Program-made: the position numbers and the translations under genes
Part shown: in pieces, positions 7,759-16,858 of the stretch
How positions within the stretch are numbered: position 1 is the stretch's first letter
How the letters are laid out: the number at the start of each line of letters is the position of its first letter
Notes under the pieces: model-generated
What the model was told of the DNA's origin: nothing
What the model saw: the letters and a program-made list of their open reading frames with translations, nothing else
Databases searched by the model: none
Source of the DNA: Bacillus pseudomycoides DSM 12442
Lineage (GTDB): Bacteria; Bacillota; Bacilli; Bacillales; Bacillaceae_G
Direction of reading: 5' to 3'
NCBI RefSeq assembly: GCF_000161455.1
Contig: NZ_CM000745.1
Span: forward strand, 867,797-931,796
DNA length: 64,000 nucleotides

Positions 7759-9987
7759 ATGAAGAAAAAATTTAATACAATTGGAATTGGAAAGAAAGTC
7801 ATTCCTACCGCAGCGGCATTAGGTATTCTTTTTTCAGTAGCTCCTATTGCAGAAAACAAGGCTAGCGCAGGGATAGGTACCGTACTCGATGTGACGATTA
7901 CTTCATTAGGTATAGTGAAAGACATTTATGAAGGACTTGGAATATCTACAGGGGATCCCGACTTAACTGATTACACTGGTCCCTATGCAGAGAATGTATC
8001 TTACAGAGCTCCTAATTTTAAATCTGGGGAATTCAATATCTCTATGCATCATACGAAAAATGATTCGAATTTTACTAAGCAGATTAAAGTACTTTATCCA
8101 GATGGAAAAAGTGAAATTCATAAATTAAAATCAGGACAGCAGCTTAAGCTTACAGAAGCGGGTACCATTGTAGATCTAAATCCTGATGCAGAATCTGTGT
8201 CAGAACACAATCTTCTTTATATTACACAAGCGCAATTAGATGAAGGAAAAACGGGAGTTGCGCTTAACCAAGTTAATACTATATATGTAGAAAAAACATC
8301 TGGTCAAAATGTAATTCTTCGTGACGAATTTTATAAGAAAAAATTTGGGGAACGTTCTCTTGACGGATTTAAAGGTTTATTTACTGACCTATTCTCTTAT
8401 TTAACAGAAGAAGAAAAGAAGATAGCAACATTGACTTCACATCCAGTAGGCAGAGAAGTTCTTTCTAATTATGTTATGAATAACCCTGAAGCTCGTGCGG
8501 ATTTTAATAACCGGTCAACTAATATATTGGCGGAATCTACAAAAATCCTAGAGACACCTATTACACTACCATTTAGTATACTAAATGACGGTAAACCTTA
8601 TCAAATTATCCCCTATAAAAAAGGGACGAATAAAGTATTGGTAAAAACAGGTTCAAAATATCTTTCAGGGAAAGAAGGAAATGCACTTCAATATTCTGAT
8701 TCGATTGGTGATGATGAAGTGTTTGAACTTGTTCAGACCGGTAATTCTCATGATAATAAATTCCAATTCTATTTAAAAAACAAGAATGGAGTAAGTTTGG
8801 CTGGTAATTCTTATGTTCAACAATTTGGTACTGATTGGAGTTTCAAATCCGAAATTCGTTTCACTGCAAAAACTAACAATGAAATTCATAACTGGTTAAG
8901 AGAATGGTACCCTGGGAAAGAAAATGAGAAACAGAATTATGACGGAATAGAGTTCAGAAGTAATGATAAAGGTGATAGTTCTATATGGACTGCATATGAT
9001 TCTACTGGAAAATTGATTAAAAATAGTTGGATAAACCAAGGTACGCAAAATCCCGGTTGGTATTATGCAGATGCTTCAGGAGTTCTCTTGAAGGGTTGGC
9101 AGAAAATTGAGGGGAATACGTATTATTTTAATCCGGAGTCTAACATGATGGCTTCAGGAATAAATTCACAAATTGAGGGTAAGTACTATCACTTTAATGA
9201 TTCTGGTGCTTTGCAACGATCAGCATGGAGAGATAATTACTATTCTGATGCTTCTGGAGCGTTGGTTAAAGAAGGTTTGCGGGAAATCGATGGTAAAATT
9301 TATGATTTCCAAAATTACCAACCTACTAAAAATAAACTACGTTTAGAAGATCAAAAAGTCATTCTTCATTTTTCTGACAAGGGCGTGCTTGAGAGAGCTT
9401 CTGATCTGAATGGAAACGCACTAACTACTCCTACAACTGTTATTTTTAACGAGAAACAACTAGCCTTTGAGAAAAACGGTGCTATTAGAAAATCAGGAGT
9501 GACTGAAAAGAGAGCTTTCCCTCAACCGGATGGAAGCGAAAAGGATGCAATCCACTATTATAGCTTAGAAGAAGGAGCTACTTATGCTGGTTGGAAAACG
9601 ATTGATGGAAAGAAATATCATTTCAAAGATGGCGCACACTATACTTTCGATGGACATGAAACCATTGACGGAAAAAGATATTATTTTAATCATGACGGAG
9701 AAGCTAAGCTAACAGGGTTCGATAAAGTTGATGGTAAGATATACCATTATGACGATAAAGGCGTAATGCAAACGGGCTGGCAAGAAATCGATGGTAAATG
9801 GTATTACTTCGATGATTCTGGAGCAGCTAAGATAGGATGGTTCTCAGTTGGTGGTGGGTATCATTTCCCTTATTACGGATACTTTACGTATTATGCTAAA
9901 CAGGATGGTTCAATTTATACAGATACCAAGGTTGAAATTAACGGAAAAACCTATAAATTTGATAGCCATGGACACAAAGGCTATTAA
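7759..9987 (+). CDS. large secreted protein: core domain + mid domain + choline-binding-type repeats
   Basis: A 742-residue protein. Residues 1-37 form a Sec signal (basic KKKFN, hydrophobic AAALGILFSVAPIA, likely cleavage near NKASAG). About 75-245 is the core shared with the 4699 protein. About 275-370 is a beta-rich segment (PFSILNDGKPYQIIPY, YLSGKEGNALQ) of unclear family, perhaps trefoil-like. From about 400 to the end there are at least nine glucan/choline-binding-type repeats (GWQEIDGKWYYFDDSG and similar), as in clostridial toxins and streptococcal surface proteins. This layout suggests an exported protein held to the cell surface or to glycans; a toxin-like role is only inference. 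The start has GAGAGGAC upstream. A strong terminator follows at 10045. Confidence 0.75.
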   Translation: MKKKFNTIGIGKKVIPTAAALGILFSVAPIAENKASAGIGTVLDVTITSLGIVKDIYEGLGISTGDPDLTDYTGPYAENVSYRAPNFKSGEFNISMHHTKNDSNFTKQIKVLYPDGKSEIHKLKSGQQLKLTEAGTIVDLNPDAESVSEHNLLYITQAQLDEGKTGVALNQVNTIYVEKTSGQNVILRDEFYKKKFGERSLDGFKGLFTDLFSYLTEEEKKIATLTSHPVGREVLSNYVMNNPEARADFNNRSTNILAESTKILETPITLPFSILNDGKPYQIIPYKKGTNKVLVKTGSKYLSGKEGNALQYSDSIGDDEVFELVQTGNSHDNKFQFYLKNKNGVSLAGNSYVQQFGTDWSFKSEIRFTAKTNNEIHNWLREWYPGKENEKQNYDGIEFRSNDKGDSSIWTAYDSTGKLIKNSWINQGTQNPGWYYADASGVLLKGWQKIEGNTYYFNPESNMMASGINSQIEGKYYHFNDSGALQRSAWRDNYYSDASGALVKEGLREIDGKIYDFQNYQPTKNKLRLEDQKVILHFSDKGVLERASDLNGNALTTPTTVIFNEKQLAFEKNGAIRKSGVTEKRAFPQPDGSEKDAIHYYSLEEGATYAGWKTIDGKKYHFKDGAHYTFDGHETIDGKRYYFNHDGEAKLTGFDKVDGKIYHYDDKGVMQTGWQEIDGKWYYFDDSGAAKIGWFSVGGGYHFPYYGYFTYYAKQDGSIYTDTKVEINGKTYKFDSHGHKGY

Positions 9988-10044
9988 TGATACAAAAAAA
10001 GTCTATTTTTTATAAATATGACTTGCTAAATGAGACCCACACAG

Positions 10045-10079
10045 CCTCCAGATGCTTTCAGCATCTGGAGGATTTTTAT
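10045..10079 (+). terminator. rho-independent terminator of the 7759 gene
   Basis: A 12-bp perfect stem (CCTCCAGATGCT with AGCATCTGGAGG), 3-nt loop, then ATTTTTATT. The T tract runs straight into an IS231-like end. Confidence 0.9.
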
Positions 10080-10105
10080 TAACTTGATGGTGATGTGGTG
10101 CACCC
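10078..10105. repeat. IS231/bcr1-type right end
   Basis: Reads AACTTGATGGTGATGTGGTG then CACCC, inverted relative to the end at 7261-7290. Together the two ends bracket the 7759 gene. Confidence 0.55.
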
Positions 10106-10207
10106 ATAAAGAAAAAGGACCTGCTCATATATTGTTTAAAAACATAAAGTAATGTGTATCCGTTAAAACACATGTGTATGGTCCCTCTTACTCAAGGAGG
10201 AAATGTT

Positions 10208-10324
10208 ATGGGCTTTGGAGGTAGTTGTGGTGGTTTTGGTGGCGGATTCGCTTTACTAATTGTCCTGTTCATTCTGCTAATTATCATTGGTTGCAGTTGT
10301 TGGGGCGGCGGATTCGGTTGCTAG
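10208..10324 (+). CDS. yjcZ: YjcZ family small sporulation-type protein
   Basis: A 38-residue protein: glycine-rich head (MGFGGSCGGFGGGFA), one membrane helix (LLIVLFILLIIIG) and a CSCWGGGFGC tail. This is the exact plan of the YjcZ/YjcM-type small proteins found in Bacillus, several of which are made during sporulation and reside in spores. The ribosome binding site AAGGAGG is 8 nt upstream. The gene is free-standing with its own terminator. Confidence 0.9.
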   Translation: MGFGGSCGGFGGGFALLIVLFILLIIIGCSCWGGGFGC

Positions 10325-10325
10325 T

Positions 10326-10359
10326 AAAGAAAAGGCACTCATTGGAGTGTCTTTTCTTT
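10326..10359 (+). terminator. rho-independent terminator of yjcZ
   Basis: The stem AAAGAAAAGGCACTC pairs with GAGTGTCTTTTCTTT (one G-U), starting 2 nt after the stop. The following gap to 10811 has no gene. Confidence 0.85.
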
Positions 10360-10631
10360 ATGAAAAAATCCCCACACATTGTGCAGAGATAAAGAGTGAA
10401 TGTACTCATATATTACAACAATATTCCTCCACTAACAAAACAGTAAAATCTCATTATGGGGCACGGCAAGAATTCCTTCTTTTTTGAGCCACTCACTAGA
10501 GGACAGTTATATAATTATGTTTTTATATTTAATGGAAATGAAGTTATTTGAGGTCTATTAGGGGTCCTGACGTCAAAACGCGGACATCGTATATTATCAA
10601 GACCTAAATTGTAAAAGGTCATAAAAAATTA

Positions 10632-10676
10632 AGGGTATTACATATAAGTCATTTATAATATGTAATACCCTTTTAC
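10632..10676. terminator. long stem-loop, probable bidirectional terminator
   Basis: AAGGGTATTACATAT pairs with ATATGTAATACCCTT around an AT-rich centre, followed by TTACTTCTTTT. It lies in the 10325-10811 intergenic region, which otherwise shows only the promoter region of the MFS gene. Confidence 0.6.
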
Positions 10677-10811
10677 TTCTTTTATTTTGATTGAGAGATT
10701 AAATTATTACTTTATAAGAATTAATTATAAATATAGATAATTAAGTTGTAATTTACTCTGTTGAAGTGATGCACCTAAAATGAAGGTAACTATTATATAA
10801 GGGGTAATTTT

Positions 10812-11981
10812 ATGAGTAATAAATTGAAATATTTATTAGGGATTAGCATTACCGGATTCGGGGATGGAATTCAACAAATTGCTTTGCTATGGTATATTTT
10901 TCATTTAACAGGACAATCAACTTCTATCGGATTAATGATTGCTATTTATTATATACCAAGTGTCATTTTAACACCTTTTGTGTCTGTTTATGTAGATCAT
11001 CATGACTCTAAAAATATTGTTGTTTTAACAGATAGTATTCGATTTGTACTTGTTTTAATCATGGCGATTCTCGTTTTCATAAGATTTGAATCAGTATTTG
11101 TTTTTTACATTATGCAATTCTTATTAGCAGTTTGCTACACCGTTTACAAACCTGCATCTTCTGCATTTATTAAGGAAGCATTCTGTAATCATGATATACC
11201 ATTTGTCATATCAAAAGCATCTTCATTAAATGAAGCAGCATTAATAGTGGGAACTGGTATTTCTGGGTTATTTCTAGTTGAATTTTCTTTAGCTACTAGT
11301 TTCTTTATTAATTCTGTAACATTTTTAGTTGCGGCTATTTTCTTTTCTTCCATAAAAAGAATGAACCCTAAAAAAATACAGAATACGAGAATATCCTACC
11401 TTGCAGAATTAATATCGGGATGGCATTTTATTAATCAAGCAGAAGGAATGAAATACTTACTGTTTTTATCTATTTTGAATAGCATTAGTATACAAATGAC
11501 AACAACTTTATTATTACCTCTTGCAGAACAGTTTGAAGGAGGGAGCGGACTCTACTCAATATTTGAGATGGCATTTTCAGTAGGAGGGATTATGGCAGGT
11601 TTTATTGCTATCTATTTTTTAAAAAAGTTTAAACATAAAGTTATTTTTATTACGATGGTGGGTATGGCAACCTCTTCTTTTTTAATATATTTGAATGACT
11701 ATAAAACAACGGCCGTTATTTGTATATTTATAATGGGACTATTTACCATGTCGCACTTGATTATTGTGCAAACGTTAATACAGTTGAATACTACAACAGA
11801 ATATATTGGTAGGGTAATAGGCTTAAGAACGATTCTAGCATCATTTGTTAAGATATCATCTGCTCTATTGACTGGTATTTTAATAACTCGTATGGGAGTG
11901 AATCATATTTTGCTTTTATTTTCTATCTTAATATTGGCTAGCTTTATTACGATTGGAAATATGAAAAAACAAATGTATTAA
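10812..11981 (+). CDS. MFS efflux transporter (macrolide-efflux type)
   Basis: A 389-residue, 12-helix major facilitator of the MFS_3 kind. It starts KLKYLLGISITGFGDGIQQI and has the loop 2-3 region YVDHHDSKNIVVLTDSIRF in place of the usual motif A. Relatives (MefA, YfiS and similar) export macrolides or unknown drugs by proton antiport. The ribosome binding site is AAGGGG. The next gene, a phosphotransferase, starts 78 nt downstream on the same strand with no terminator between, so they form a likely two-gene operon pairing export with modification. The substrate is unknown. Confidence 0.8.
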   Translation: MSNKLKYLLGISITGFGDGIQQIALLWYIFHLTGQSTSIGLMIAIYYIPSVILTPFVSVYVDHHDSKNIVVLTDSIRFVLVLIMAILVFIRFESVFVFYIMQFLLAVCYTVYKPASSAFIKEAFCNHDIPFVISKASSLNEAALIVGTGISGLFLVEFSLATSFFINSVTFLVAAIFFSSIKRMNPKKIQNTRISYLAELISGWHFINQAEGMKYLLFLSILNSISIQMTTTLLLPLAEQFEGGSGLYSIFEMAFSVGGIMAGFIAIYFLKKFKHKVIFITMVGMATSSFLIYLNDYKTTAVICIFIMGLFTMSHLIIVQTLIQLNTTTEYIGRVIGLRTILASFVKISSALLTGILITRMGVNHILLLFSILILASFITIGNMKKQMY

Positions 11982-12059
11982 AATGAAGGGAAATACATCT
12001 GGAAGATTAATCAGAGATGCTGTTACAGGTTGTAAATAACTTGCGAATCGGGGGATAAA

Positions 12060-12974
12060 ATGATTAATATACGTTCGAAAACAGAAGAACTAAGAGCAAA
12101 ATTAAAAACTATATTGAGTCGAGAATATAAAGAATTGGCTGTTAAGGAGTTAAAAGTAGTAGGAAATGGAGTACAAAATATTGTGTTTCGAGGAGATTCG
12201 GAAAAAGGACCTTTAGCATTTCGAGTACCGTGGGAACGTGAAGTGAAAAATATAAATGAAGAGTTGTTTAGTAGTCGACTTTCGTTACAAAAGGAAGCGG
12301 AACTTTCTAAGTTTTGTAATTCTAAAGACATTCCAGTACCAGAGATTCACGGATTGCATCTTTCTACGGAACTTGATTTTTTAATTTCAGATTACCTGGC
12401 TACTGATCATATTCCAATTTCTGCGTACAAAATAGGAGAAGTAGTTAACAAGCTTCACAGTATGCCAATTGAAGATTTAAATTACCAACATAGGACTAGA
12501 AAACCATCTAGCAAGTATATAGCTGAACGTCTCGTGAAAAGAGTAGAAGGATTTAATAAAATTACGCATTGCGATATTAAATTTCCTGATATATCAATAA
12601 TCGAACAGATTCTTAAACAAGCGGATCATGTAAGGAAGTTATTACATATGGACATTCGACCAGCAAATCTAATTGGATATAATAGAGAAGTTAAGGCGTT
12701 GGTTGATTGGGATAATGCTCTAATTGGTCACCCGCTGCTAGAACTTATGAGGATAGCTGAAACTAATGAGATCGATTGGTATGAATTCACAGATGGATAT
12801 CAGAATAAAGATATCTTTGAGTCTATTCCTCCTATTGTCAGCTTATTTTATCAGCTTGATACAGCGGTAATGCTTGCAAACCTGTTTATAGCGCAACTGA
12901 AAATAGAGGATAAAGGCATATTCTATAAAGAGCGTGTTAAAACACTTCATAATGAAATAGATAGATGTTTATAA
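12060..12974 (+). CDS. APH family phosphotransferase (macrolide 2'-phosphotransferase-like)
   Basis: A 304-residue kinase. An N-terminal nucleotide-binding lobe contains VGNGVQNIVFRGDSEKGPLA and FRVPW. The catalytic loop is LLHMDIRPANLIGY (about 198-211) and the metal site is ALVDWDNALIGHPLLEL. The FRVPW stretch and spacing resemble Mph macrolide kinases (FRIPR), but identity cannot be set by eye. The start has a strong GGGGGA site. It follows the MFS pump in one operon, so the pair could protect against one compound. A bcr1-like element begins 27 nt after the stop. Confidence 0.8.
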   Translation: MINIRSKTEELRAKLKTILSREYKELAVKELKVVGNGVQNIVFRGDSEKGPLAFRVPWEREVKNINEELFSSRLSLQKEAELSKFCNSKDIPVPEIHGLHLSTELDFLISDYLATDHIPISAYKIGEVVNKLHSMPIEDLNYQHRTRKPSSKYIAERLVKRVEGFNKITHCDIKFPDISIIEQILKQADHVRKLLHMDIRPANLIGYNREVKALVDWDNALIGHPLLELMRIAETNEIDWYEFTDGYQNKDIFESIPPIVSLFYQLDTAVMLANLFIAQLKIEDKGIFYKERVKTLHNEIDRCL

Positions 12975-13000
12975 GAATAAATAAAAGATGCTTTCACATA

Positions 13001-13165
13001 GGGGGTCCGCCACATCGCCATCAAGCTAAATGCACGAGTTATCTCAAAACAATACAAACGAGAAAAATGCACAAAATTTTCATTCTGGGGGTATTATGAG
13101 ATCTTAAGTTGATGAGCATGGGGTATCTCATTTTCGTTAACTTGATGGCGATGTTTCCGTACCCC
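13001..13165. repeat. bcr1-like miniature element with IS231-type ends
   Basis: A 165-bp element with about 28-bp terminal inverted repeats. The left end is GGGGGTCCGCCACATCGCCA then TCAAGCTAA. The right end reverse-complements to GGGGTACGGAAACATCGCCA then TCAAGTTAA. An extra internal right-type end lies at 13101-13128. There is no coding capacity. The length and plan match the roughly 155-bp bcr1 repeats described in the B. cereus group. It sits between convergent genes. Confidence 0.7.
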
Positions 13166-13210
13166 AAATAGGGTGATAATTATTACGGTGTATCAGATTT
13201 CTTGTAGCTT

Positions 13211-14857
13211 TTAAATTAAAGGCCTTACCCAAAGTTGAGAAAAATCCACATATCCAAAATATTTCATCCTAATATTCGTTAGATCTGATGAAAAAGGAAT
13301 CTGACATTTATCATAATATAAGGGAATCATAATAGAGGATTCTATCAGTTCTTTTTCAAGGTCTTTATTTAATGAGGGCCACTTCTCAAAATGTGTAAGT
13401 TTGTATCTATCAAGGTGTTTTTTTATTGTTTCATTTGTTTTTACAATCTTAGCCAACGGTGAATATCTAGCTGTTAGAAAATAATAAAATGATATCTCTT
13501 GATTCATCTCGAATACCTCACCATGAATAAAGAGATCAACTTGTTCATTAAGTTTTTCATCTCTCAGATAGCTTTCAAAAGGAACCCATTTAACTAGAAA
13601 AGGTATATTTTCTTTTTCTAAGACATTCATTAACCACTTTGTCAGTTTTTCTGTATACTGAGTAGCTTTTATAATAAGTGGTTCTTTAAATGAGGGGCGT
13701 GATTTTTGTCGCATATCGATTTGATGATCTATTTCCTTCAAACAACTCGTAGGGTTGGGGATCTTATTAAAGTCATATTCATGGATATGATTGATATTCT
13801 TAGTAATAATATAATGTAAGTAGTTACGAACATCGATTCGTTGAATAGATGAATTACGCCAGGCATTCATAATTATAACGCCAAAGCCAGAATTTCTTTC
13901 TACTTGAAAGGTGGAAGTGTTCTCGTTGCGCTTGGAAGATTGATAAATAGTATCAAATTCTATAGGAACCTGAATGAATTCTACTGTATCTAGCAATGGT
14001 CTTTCCTGAAAATAATCATTAAATGCTATCAATGATGTCTTTTCCTGGTTATTCTCTCCTATATAAAAACCACCAGTTCCCACAATTACACCGTTATTTT
14101 CTTTATAAATGCTTGTATTTATCATACATAACATTTGTAAACAATAGCTACAACCATCCGGATAATGTATGTCAATAATTAATGGTGATACAATATCTAT
14201 TTTCTCTATTGGTGCCCATAAGTCTTTATAGTATTTATGACTCCGTAGTTTTGAGAGACATAGTTTCACGTCAGTCGCTGTTAAGATGGATCCATCATGA
14301 AATTTTATGGACTTTTTTAAGTATAGTCTAAGCTTAGATTGAGTTAAATCCCAACTATGAGCTATTTCAGGAAATATGTTCCCCTTTTCATCCATATAAA
14401 CAAGTCGATTGAACACGTTTGCGACAATGTGTGCACTATGTACATCGGCAGCCTCTAGTGGATGTGTTGTTAAAAAGGGCTTTCTTCTAGGAATAATTAA
14501 TTTATCATCCGAATTATGTATATAGCCAAATTTTGAGTGAAACTTAGTCATCAAACGTAGTTTACTGTTTGGAGACCAATTATATAGTAAATATTTACTG
14601 CTTTTTTCAACAGGTTGTTGATCCATAATCTCCATCACTTGTGACTCATAGATTTGTTCTATATTTTTAAGCCATTGAAGAGAGGAAGTGTGTCCTCTTC
14701 CTTTTCCGGAATTGAAAATTAGCCAACCTTCATCCATCCATTTATGTAAGTAACGTACTGTTTGCTTTGTACTTAAACCTAAAAAATCTGCTAGGTCTTT
14801 TATTTTTATGTGTCCTGAAGAAAATGATCGCCATAGATCCAATAAATTTTTATCCAT
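13211..14857 (-). CDS. SgrR-type transcriptional regulator with solute-binding domain
   Basis: A 548-residue regulator. Residues 1-110 form an SgrR_N-type winged helix domain (IKDLADFLGLSTKQTVRYLHKWMDEGWL). About 140-480 is an SBP_bac_5 peptide-binding-like domain (HPLEAADVHSAHIVANVFNR, LKKSIKFHDG). In this family the binding domain senses a small solute and the HTH controls a neighbouring transporter. I take the ATG at 14857 because GAAGGAGATAG lies just upstream; the longer frame from 14905 lacks one. It is divergent from an MFS gene 102 bp away, its likely target. Confidence 0.85.
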   Translation of the reverse strand: MDKNLLDLWRSFSSGHIKIKDLADFLGLSTKQTVRYLHKWMDEGWLIFNSGKGRGHTSSLQWLKNIEQIYESQVMEIMDQQPVEKSSKYLLYNWSPNSKLRLMTKFHSKFGYIHNSDDKLIIPRRKPFLTTHPLEAADVHSAHIVANVFNRLVYMDEKGNIFPEIAHSWDLTQSKLRLYLKKSIKFHDGSILTATDVKLCLSKLRSHKYYKDLWAPIEKIDIVSPLIIDIHYPDGCSYCLQMLCMINTSIYKENNGVIVGTGGFYIGENNQEKTSLIAFNDYFQERPLLDTVEFIQVPIEFDTIYQSSKRNENTSTFQVERNSGFGVIIMNAWRNSSIQRIDVRNYLHYIITKNINHIHEYDFNKIPNPTSCLKEIDHQIDMRQKSRPSFKEPLIIKATQYTEKLTKWLMNVLEKENIPFLVKWVPFESYLRDEKLNEQVDLFIHGEVFEMNQEISFYYFLTARYSPLAKIVKTNETIKKHLDRYKLTHFEKWPSLNKDLEKELIESSIMIPLYYDKCQIPFSSDLTNIRMKYFGYVDFSQLWVRPLI

Positions 14858-14959
14858 TTTCCTATCTCCTTCTATAAGTAGACATATTTTTCTAGATATG
14901 TCCATTTTTAGTTTGATAAGTCTAGTTTAATATAACATTAGATAAAAGGAGGAGATACT

Positions 14960-16213
14960 ATGAATTGGAAAGACTTTGAGCAAAATATAAAAGTACGCTT
15001 AATTACATCATTTTTTAATCGTGCTGTTACATCAGCAGTAATGCCTTTCATGGCATTGTTTTTTGCTCAAGAAATAAATAAAGTATGGGCCGGGTTATTT
15101 TTAATCTCGACTGTTATTTTAAGTTTTTTTTCAAGTTTAATTGGAGGTTACATTTCCGATCGCTTTCAACGGAAGAAAGTTTTATTGTTAACTTCTTCTT
15201 CTAGTGCTGTAATGTTTTTATTAATGACCTTAAGTTTATATCCTACAGATAAGTTGATTTGGTTATTTGCAATTGCTTATGTAGGTTTTGTAATATCTAG
15301 CAGTCTTGGTCGTCCATCCATGCACGCTATCATAATAGATTCAACTACACCAGAAAATCGAAAGGCTGTTTATACAATTGACTATTGGCTCATGAATCTT
15401 TCGATGGCAATTGGTGCTGCGTTAGGTGGTTTTTTATACATTAATCACCAAAAAGAGTTATTTATATTACTAACCTTAGTTTCTGTTACACTACCAATTA
15501 CCTATAAATTGTGGTTAGTTGCTGAATTTAATAATTTCTTAGAACCAAAACATGAAAATATAGTATTGGATCTAATCCAAAACTATAAAATTGCTATTCA
15601 AGATGTAGCATTTTTAAAAGTTGTAATAGGATCTACATGCATATTTGCGGCAGAGTTCTCCTTAAATAGCTATATAGGTATACGACTTTCAGAAACATTT
15701 AATACAATAAACGTGGGGAACTTTGAAATAGTAGGAGTAAGGATGCTGAGTATTCTCAACATACAAAATATGCTTTTAGTGGTATGTTTGACGTTTATTG
15801 TGAATAAATTTACAGATCGTTTAAGTGGAAAGAAGGCGTTACTCTTAGGTCTGGTTCTCTATGGTGTAGGATATGTAACAGTAACATCTGCAAACACTTG
15901 GTACGTACTTATTATTTTTAATTTTATTGCTACTGTTGGTGAACTTGTCTACTCGCCTGTCAGAAATGCAGAACAAGCTAATATGATCCCGGCTGATAAA
16001 AGAGGATCTTATTCAGCTTTTGCAGGTCTATCAGATATTGGTGCTGACCTGATTGCAAGAATTACCATTATCGTTGGTGCTTTCTTGATTCCTACGATAA
16101 TGTCCGTTTACATTGGAATCATTGTGATAATTGGCACATTCCTCTTATACACTGGATTGTTCATTAGAAAAGATATTCAGTCTAAAGAAATATTGAAGAA
16201 AATATCATCATAA
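14960..16213 (+). CDS. MFS transporter, divergent from the SgrR-type regulator
   Basis: A 417-residue, 12-helix major facilitator. The loop 2-3 motif A is present as GGYISDRFQRKKVLL, typical of drug:H+ antiporters. The start is set by AAAGGAGGAG. In Bacillus, SgrR-like regulators commonly sit back to back with such MFS genes and activate them when a ligand accumulates; that is inference here. Only 102 bp separate the two starts. The substrate is unknown. Confidence 0.85.
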   Translation: MNWKDFEQNIKVRLITSFFNRAVTSAVMPFMALFFAQEINKVWAGLFLISTVILSFFSSLIGGYISDRFQRKKVLLLTSSSSAVMFLLMTLSLYPTDKLIWLFAIAYVGFVISSSLGRPSMHAIIIDSTTPENRKAVYTIDYWLMNLSMAIGAALGGFLYINHQKELFILLTLVSVTLPITYKLWLVAEFNNFLEPKHENIVLDLIQNYKIAIQDVAFLKVVIGSTCIFAAEFSLNSYIGIRLSETFNTINVGNFEIVGVRMLSILNIQNMLLVVCLTFIVNKFTDRLSGKKALLLGLVLYGVGYVTVTSANTWYVLIIFNFIATVGELVYSPVRNAEQANMIPADKRGSYSAFAGLSDIGADLIARITIIVGAFLIPTIMSVYIGIIVIIGTFLLYTGLFIRKDIQSKEILKKISS

Positions 16214-16251
16214 TATAATACTTTAATAGTTATACATGGACAAAGAGGACA

Positions 16252-16822
16252 AAAGAGGAAGGCTTCCATACAGAACGACGCGGAAAAGGAAATGTTGGTG
16301 GCCCTTCCTCAAAACAGCTATCTTCTGATGACAAGCTAAAGAAAGCTTATTTATCTTGCGTAAAAGATAGTACGACACAAGAGATTTTAGCTTATCATGT
16401 TTCCCCTTCTTTACAAATGGCTATCGTCTATCAAACATTAGACAAATTAAAAGATAGATTAGGAGATATGATTCATCCTGAAGCACTTTTACACTCAGAT
16501 CAGGGTTTTCATTACACGCACCCGGAATTTCAGCGCTGTGTAAAGGAAATGGGTATGAGACAGTCTATGTAACGTAGAGGAAACTGTCTAGATAATGCCT
16601 TAATGGAATCCTTTTTTGGTCATATGAAAGATGGATTAGACTATAAGTGTTGTCAAACGTTCCGCGCTCTTCAACTAGTAATCGAGAATTATATACAAGA
16701 TTATAATTATGATCGTTATCAATGGACTCTCAAAAAAATGGCTCCGGTACAATACCGGAACCATCTTTTAAGTGCTTAATTTTTAAAGGTCTTTTTATTA
16801 AACTGTCCATTTTATAGGGCAC
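16252..16822 (+). mobile_element. IS3-family remnant (transposase C-terminal half and right end)
   Basis: One frame ending at TAA 16777-16779 reads as the integrase-core part of an IS3 OrfB: YLSCVKDSTTQEILAYHVS, LHSDQGFHYTHPEFQ, then RRGNCLDNALMESFFGHMK, then KMAPVQYRNHLLSA. The catalytic D (SDQG) and E (MESFF) are present, but an in-frame TAA at about 16570 breaks the highly conserved S-x-R-R-G-N segment and the N-terminal half is missing. The right terminus (ACTGTCCATTTTATAGGG) follows. It is dead. Solo pieces of the same end occur at 37653 and 39091. Confidence 0.8.
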
Positions 16823-16858
16823 AGTTCATATATTGGTTCTCCTCTTTTTTATGAAATC

